DNA from: Bacillota bacterium
GTDB lineage: Bacteria > Bacillota > UBA5301 > JASBVW01
DNA: 11,770 nucleotides
Direction: 5' to 3'
Assembly: GCA_029961005.1 (NCBI GenBank)
Contig: JASBVW010000016.1
Span: forward strand, 1 to 11,770
Part shown: one piece after another, positions 8,070 to 11,770 of the stretch
How positions within the stretch are numbered: the stretch's first letter is position 1
Layout of the letters: the number at the start of each line of letters is the position of its first letter
Position numbers and translations under genes: made by a program
Notes under the pieces: generated by a model
The model's input: only the letters and a program-made list of their open reading frames with translations
Databases searched by the model: none
What the model was told of the DNA's origin: nothing

Positions 8070-8109
8070 CCGTCAACAGCGCCAGCTGCTTCCTTAGGCG
8101 CGCAAAAAC

Positions 8110-8382
8110 TCACTCCTCATCATTTAAGTTGTCCAAGTAATCGAACAGCCCTTCCGCCCTCTTCTTTAAGGTCAAGGCCGAGATCTGGGAGATGTAAACC
8201 CCGTCGTCGGTCACGACAAAGGACTTCTCTTTACCTTCGGAGATATCGATTACCCGCCCCCGGTCCTTCAAGGTACGGAGAAATTCCTCGTTACATTTGG
8301 CTTGGCGGGCCATTTCCAGGTCACAGATGGCCACCACTTTGCGCACCGCGATCACGGTGTCCCCGCCTAAATGCACGAACAT
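8110..8382 (-). CDS. remB: RemB (YaaB, DUF370), extracellular matrix regulator family
   Basis: This 90-residue protein begins MFVHLGGDTVIAVRKVVAI and continues through a segment ending VVTDDGVYISQISALTLKKRA, which matches the RemB/YaaB (DUF370) family in sequence, size and position between recF and gyrB. In B. subtilis RemB is needed for biofilm matrix gene expression, and its relative RemA binds DNA directly; the role in this organism is unknown. The ATG at 8382 is chosen because GGGGTGAT precedes it with about 9 bases and because family members start there; a TTG at 8403 would add seven poorly conserved residues. It starts 34 bases after the end of the recF reading frame. The same frame stays open for 29 codons after its TGA, up to the gyrB start. 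Confidence 0.92.
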   Translation of the reverse strand: MFVHLGGDTVIAVRKVVAICDLEMARQAKCNEEFLRTLKDRGRVIDISEGKEKSFVVTDDGVYISQISALTLKKRAEGLFDYLDNLNDEE

Positions 8383-8416
8383 CGCTGACCCATCACCCCC
8401 CAAAAACCATCCCGGT

Positions 8417-9578
8417 TCATTTTATCCTTTCTTCACGCCAACTGCAAGCCGACGGTTTAACCTCTCCGGCGCAGACGGTAAAGCAGGTAATCTCTCGCTC
8501 CCCTCTCAGCGGGAGCGACAGTTCCTGAGCTGTGGTGGCCAGGATCTGCACTCCCGGCTCCACCTCCTTCAGTACCCGCCGCTGCCTCTCCTCGTCCAAC
8601 TCGGACAGGGCGTCGTCCAACAGCAGTACAGGGTACTCCCCCAGAGCGCGCCGCATAAACTCCAGCTCCGCCAGGCGGAGAACCAGAGCGGCCGTCCTCT
8701 GCTGCCCTTGTGACCCGTAGGTGCGCAGCGGCTCCCCGTCCAGGAGCAAAAGGAGATCGTCGCGGTGCGGTCCGACCAGCGTGGTCCTCTCCGCAGTCAT
8801 CCCGGCGCGCCGCCTGAAGCTTCCGCGCGAAGGAGTTCTTCATCTCCTCCGCGGACTGGGCCTGAGTAAAGGCCTCCCCCAGCGAGGAGAGGTAGCGGCA
8901 GCTCAGCCTTTCCCTCTCTCCGGAGATGCGCCCGTGGAGAGCGGCACCCAACTCGGTCAGCTCCTTTACGGCTGCCCGGCGCTGCCACAGAATCAGGGCA
9001 CCGGCCCTGACCAGCTGCTCCTCCCAAACCTCCAGCTCTTTCTCTCCTTCCGGCGAAGGGCCGCAGGCGAAGACCCCTTTGAGCAAGGCGTTGCGCTGCA
9101 AAAGGGCGCGCTGATACTCCGCCAAGGCGTGGCGGTAAGAGCGGCTGACCTGGGCCAGACAGAGGTCCAACCAGTGCCGGCGGTAAAAGGGCGAACCCTT
9201 GACCAGGAGCAGATCATCCGGGCAGAAAAAGACGGCATTGAACGCGCCAAACAGTTGGCTCAAGCGTGCCAAGGGCTGCCCGTTGACCTCCACCTCTTTC
9301 CGCCGCTCCGGAGAAGAGAAAGAAACTTTGATGCTGGTCTCCCCCGCTGCGCGCTCCACCTCCGCCCATAAAAGAAAAGCCTGCTGCTGCCAGCGCACCA
9401 GCTCTTGATCCCTGGCCAGGCGATGCGAGCGCCCGGTGGCCAGGTAATAGACTGCCTCCAGGAGGTTGGTCTTCCCCTGCGCATTCTCTCCGCGCAAGAG
9501 ATTGAGGTGTGCCCCCGGGAAGAAGTCCAGGGTGGAGTAATTGCGGAAGTCCCGCAGAGAAAGCCTCCTCAGGCGCAA
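8417..9578 (-). pseudogene. recF: recF, DNA replication/repair ATPase, interrupted by a +1 frameshift near 8801-8812
   Basis: RecF is an SMC-like ATPase that acts with RecO and RecR to load RecA at single-strand gaps. The N-terminal frame starts at TTG 9578, overlapping the end of yaaA by 10 bases, with LSLRDFRNY and Walker A GENAQGKT (30-37). It matches RecF to about residue 259 and then turns into an arginine- and glycine-rich non-homologous tail ending at 8457. The family sequence resumes one base over, from 8800 to 8417: TTLVGPHRDDLLLLLDGEPL, the signature GSQGQQRTAALVLRLAE and Walker B LLLDDALSELDEER. If one base is skipped, the joined protein is about 386 residues, normal for RecF. As written, the ABC signature and Walker B are lost, so the product would be inactive. 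One extra base or two missing bases at the palindrome GGCGCGCC (8804-8811) would explain it. Sequencing error, real mutation and recoding cannot be told apart here. Confidence 0.88.
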
Positions 9579-9814
9579 GGGTCCCCTTCCCCCGTCACGC
9601 GGAAGGAGCGCCCGTCGGGTAAGGTCACCACATCCCCCGGGAAGAGGGAGCGCGACCTCCTCTGCTCGGGCACCCCGTTCACCAAAACCCGGCCTGCCTG
9701 AATGAGGAGCTTGGCTGCTCCTCCCGTAGGCACCGCCCCGGCGAACTTCAAGAAGCGGGACAGTTCTATCTCCCGCCCCCTTATCTTCACGTCAATCAGC
9801 GCGCTTTTTTCCAT
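9569..9814 (-). CDS. yaaA: S4-domain RNA-binding protein YaaA (RecF-adjacent family)
   Basis: This is an 81-residue protein consisting of one S4 RNA-binding domain. The core is IELSRFLKFAGAVPTGGAAK followed by LIQAGRVLVNGVPEQRRS and LFPGDVVTLPDG, the alpha-L motif seen in ribosomal protein S4 and relatives. Size and position between dnaN and recF match YaaA of B. subtilis. The RNA target is not known from the sequence. It starts 7 bases after the dnaN stop with no clear SD of its own, so translational coupling to dnaN is likely; its end overlaps the TTG start of recF by 10 bases. Confidence 0.92.
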   Translation of the reverse strand: MEKSALIDVKIRGREIELSRFLKFAGAVPTGGAAKLLIQAGRVLVNGVPEQRRSRSLFPGDVVTLPDGRSFRVTGEGDPCA

Positions 9815-9821
9815 ATAGCAG

Positions 9822-10928
9822 TTAGCGGAGGCGGATGGGCATCACGATGTACTGGTAGGCGGGGTCGCCGAGGGGCTTCACCACTGCCGGGCTGTACTGC
9901 CCGGTGAACTCCAGCCCCACTGCTCCGCACTCCAACACCCTGAGCACGTCCGTAAGAAAGCGGGAGTTAAAGGAGATCTCCATCGCTTCCCCCTCCACCG
10001 CTGCCGCAACCTCCTCCTCCGCTCTTCCCACCTCGCTCTCCGCGCTCAGCACTATACCTCCGTCTTTCACATCTACCTGTACCACGCTGGTCCCCCCCTG
10101 GGCGAGGACGGAGACCCTTTCAATGGCACTTAGAAGCTCACCCCGGGAGACCTCCAGGCGAACCGCGTAGTTCGAGGGAATGACCTGCTGGTAGTTGGGA
10201 AATTGGCCGTCGATCAAGCGCGAGACCAGGCGAAGGGAAGGCAGCTTAAACTGAATCTGACTGGAGGTCCAAGAGACCAGGACCTCCCTTTCGCCTTCTT
10301 CGTCCAGGTTGCGGCTCACCTCGTTTAAACTGCGCACGGGGACAATCAAGCGCTCCTCCAACTCCCCGGGGAGGGTCCCCCTTTTGCTGACAGCCAAGCG
10401 GGAAGTGTCGGTGGCGGCCATCGCCACTTCTCCTCCCCGCATCTCTAACAAGACGCCCGTCAGGAAGGGGCGAGTCTCTTCCACGGCCACCGCGAAGGAG
10501 GTTTCACGGATCATGCGGCGTAGATCGCTCTCTTTGGCCTTCCACAGCCTCTCGCCCTCCAGCTGAGGCAACTCCGGGTAGTCCTCTGCGCTCATCACCC
10601 GCAAGGCGTACTTCACCCGCGCCGCCTTAAGCTGAGCCGAGCCTCCCCCTTCCTCAACTTCCACCGCAACCGGCGCCCCTTCGGGGAGGCGGCGCACGAT
10701 CTCCGAGAGGTAGCGGGCTTCCAGGACCGTCCTCCCTTCCGCCTCTACCTCCACAGGGAGGAGTACCTCTATCCCCAGCTCCAGGTCCGTCGCTACCAGC
10801 CGCAGAAACCCCTGCCTCACTTCTAGAAGGATACCTGAGAGGATGGGCATGGTGCTGCGAGAGGGGACAGCCCTCTGTACCGTCTGCAGCCCCTGGTAAA
10901 GGACCTCTCTCGGACAGGAGAAACGCAT
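9822..10928 (-). CDS. dnaN: DNA polymerase III subunit beta (sliding clamp)
   Basis: DnaN forms the ring-shaped dimer that holds the replicative polymerase on DNA and serves as a hub for repair and initiation-control proteins. The 368-residue product has normal length. It begins MRFSCPREVLYQGLQTVQRAV, carries VPSRSTMPILSGILLE, ATDLELGIE, SRLIDGQFPNYQQVIP, FNSRFLTDVL and ends in YIVMPIRLR, the conserved C-terminal strand of the clamp. The ATG at 10928 fits the family start and has AAGGTGA eight bases upstream. A GTG at 10940 would add four residues and has GGAG only 3 bases before it, so the actual start is not settled. It is followed after 7 bases by yaaA. Confidence 0.97.
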   Translation of the reverse strand: MRFSCPREVLYQGLQTVQRAVPSRSTMPILSGILLEVRQGFLRLVATDLELGIEVLLPVEVEAEGRTVLEARYLSEIVRRLPEGAPVAVEVEEGGGSAQLKAARVKYALRVMSAEDYPELPQLEGERLWKAKESDLRRMIRETSFAVAVEETRPFLTGVLLEMRGGEVAMAATDTSRLAVSKRGTLPGELEERLIVPVRSLNEVSRNLDEEGEREVLVSWTSSQIQFKLPSLRLVSRLIDGQFPNYQQVIPSNYAVRLEVSRGELLSAIERVSVLAQGGTSVVQVDVKDGGIVLSAESEVGRAEEEVAAAVEGEAMEISFNSRFLTDVLRVLECGAVGLEFTGQYSPAVVKPLGDPAYQYIVMPIRLR

Positions 10929-10961
10929 AGACCGGCTCACCTTCTCCTTTCCTCGAACCCG

Positions 10962-11105
10962 CTTAAAAAAAGATAGATTGTAAGGAGCAGTCTCTAGTAG
11001 GAGCTGTGCATTTTGTGGATTAGAACTCCCAGCTGCGTCTGGAGCTCATTTTTAGCTGTGAAAAAGGTGTGTATAAAGGTCGGCCGTTTGTCCACAGGAT
11101 GCACA
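10962..11105. other. oriC: Probable oriC unwinding region: DnaA-box cluster, DnaA-trio-like motif and AT-rich tract
   Basis: The dnaA-dnaN spacer holds several 9-mers close to TTATNCACA. On the minus strand: TTATACACA (11076-11068, full match), TTTTTCACA (11065-11057), TAATCCACA (11022-11014) and directly adjoining AAATGCACA (11013-11005). On the plus strand: TTGTCCACA (11088-11096) adjoined by GGATGCACA (11097-11105). Reading in gene direction, the TAATCCACA/AAATGCACA pair is followed by GCTC, then CTACTA (11000-10995), then an AT-rich stretch at 10962-10984. That order (box pair, GC spacer, DnaA-trio, AT-rich DNA) is the basal unwinding layout described for B. subtilis oriC. Further boxes upstream of dnaA would lie outside the window. 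Confidence 0.7.
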
Positions 11106-11115
11106 GACCATCACC

Positions 11116-11770
11116 CTAAACATTCTGCAGGCGCTGCATGATGCCTTTCACCGCTTGATCCAGGTTGGGGTCGTTTGCAATGGCCTCCTGCACCTTCTCG
11201 CAGGCGTGCAGGACGGTGGTGTGGTCTCTGCCGCCGAAGGCCTCCCCTATTTTAGGCAGGGAGGCCTCGGTGAGCTCCCGGGCAATGTACATGGCCACCT
11301 GCCGGGGGAAGGAGACCGTGCGCGTTCTCTTTTTGGCGCGCATCTCTTCCGGGTCGATGCCGAAGTAGTGCGCCACCGCCTCCTGAATGCTTTCGATAGA
11401 GATCTGCTTATGGCGCGGGGAGGGGAGGATGTCTTTTAAAGCCTCCACCGCCAAGGATAAGGAGATTTCGGCGTTTTTAAGGGCTGAATAGGCGATGACT
11501 CTAATCAACGCGCCTTCCAGCTCTCTAATGTTGGACGAGATGTTCTTGGCGATGTAAGAGCTCACCTCGTTGGGGAGGTCGATCTTTTCCAAAGATGCTT
11601 TCTTGCGGAGGATGGCGATGCGCGTCTCCAGATCGGGAGCCTGAATGTCCGTCATCAGACCCCACTCAAAGCGGGAGCGCAGCCTGTCCTCCAGAGTGGG
11701 AATTTCCCGGGGCGGCCGATCGCTGGAGAGGACGATCTGTTTGTTGGCCTCGTAGAGCGCATTGAAAGTG
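11116..11770 (-). CDS. dnaA: Chromosomal replication initiator DnaA, C-terminal 217 residues (N-terminus beyond window)
   Basis: DnaA is the AAA+ ATPase that binds DnaA boxes and opens oriC. The visible part starts within the ATPase domain at TFNALYEANKQIVLSSDRPP (sensor I region), continues with the arginine-finger motif LEDRLRSRFEWGL and sensor II in SSNIRELEGALIR, and ends in domain IV. Domain IV contains PRQVAMYIARELT and the DNA-binding signature GGRDHTTVLHACEKV. The frame is open to the window edge; an internal ATG at about 11655 is not the real start. The probable origin follows immediately after its stop, the usual Firmicutes arrangement. Confidence 0.97.
   Translation of the reverse strand, partial: TFNALYEANKQIVLSSDRPPREIPTLEDRLRSRFEWGLMTDIQAPDLETRIAILRKKASLEKIDLPNEVSSYIAKNISSNIRELEGALIRVIAYSALKNAEISLSLAVEALKDILPSPRHKQISIESIQEAVAHYFGIDPEEMRAKKRTRTVSFPRQVAMYIARELTEASLPKIGEAFGGRDHTTVLHACEKVQEAIANDPNLDQAVKGIMQRLQNV

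Noticed and set aside
8030..8080. TTGACA on the minus strand in the remB-gyrB spacer as a sigma-A promoter
   Set aside because: The hexamer is exact but no TATAAT-like element lies 16-18 bases downstream; that position falls in the GC-rich gyrB SD.
6206..8140. Plus-strand open frame of 644 codons opposite gyrB
   Set aside because: Same reason: a complementary-strand shadow of a conserved gene, with no motif and no reasonable ribosome site.
1..11770. CRISPR arrays, insertion sequences, tRNA or rRNA genes
   Set aside because: No spaced direct repeats, transposase motifs, terminal inverted repeats or tRNA/rRNA-like sequences were seen.

Overview
The window holds a bacterial chromosomal replication-origin region. 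Every convincing gene lies on the minus strand, so transcription runs from high to low coordinates. The order dnaA - dnaN - yaaA (S4 domain) - recF - remB - gyrB - gyrA is the classic Firmicutes origin-proximal cluster, as in Bacillus subtilis. The DNA is GC-rich and uses strong Shine-Dalgarno (SD) sites with some GTG and TTG starts. A GerE-like regulator and a SPOCS-domain protein point to a spore-forming ancestry. I infer a GC-rich, probably thermophilic member of the Clostridia (Moorella / Ammonifex / Desulfotomaculum type); this placement rests on gene content only.

Right part (about 8110-11770): the C-terminal half of dnaA, then a 175-bp dnaA-dnaN spacer that looks like an oriC unwinding region. 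It has several DnaA-box-like 9-mers, among them two tandem pairs in inverted orientation; one pair is followed by a GC spacer, a CTACTA DnaA-trio-like motif and an AT-rich tract. Then come dnaN, yaaA, a frameshifted recF and remB. Initiation, clamp loading, gap repair and an expression regulator thus sit together.

Middle part (2112-8023): gyrB and gyrA encode the two subunits of DNA gyrase, and rtcB, an RNA 3'-phosphate ligase, follows gyrA in what looks like the same transcript. The remB-gyrB spacer holds a hairpin with a U-tract just before the gyrB ribosome site and a small overlapping reading frame, a possible attenuator. An intrinsic terminator closes the gyr-rtcB unit at 2033-2069.

Left part (1-2012): a separate unit that is not part of the usual cluster. 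A sigma-K/sigma-E-like promoter precedes an 82-residue stand-alone GerE/LuxR DNA-binding protein. Thirteen bases downstream begins a long open frame that runs off the left edge (at least 562 residues) and carries four diverged SPOCS (DUF3794) units. I read this as a spore-coat or spore-envelope module with its own regulator. It is the least conventional part of the window.
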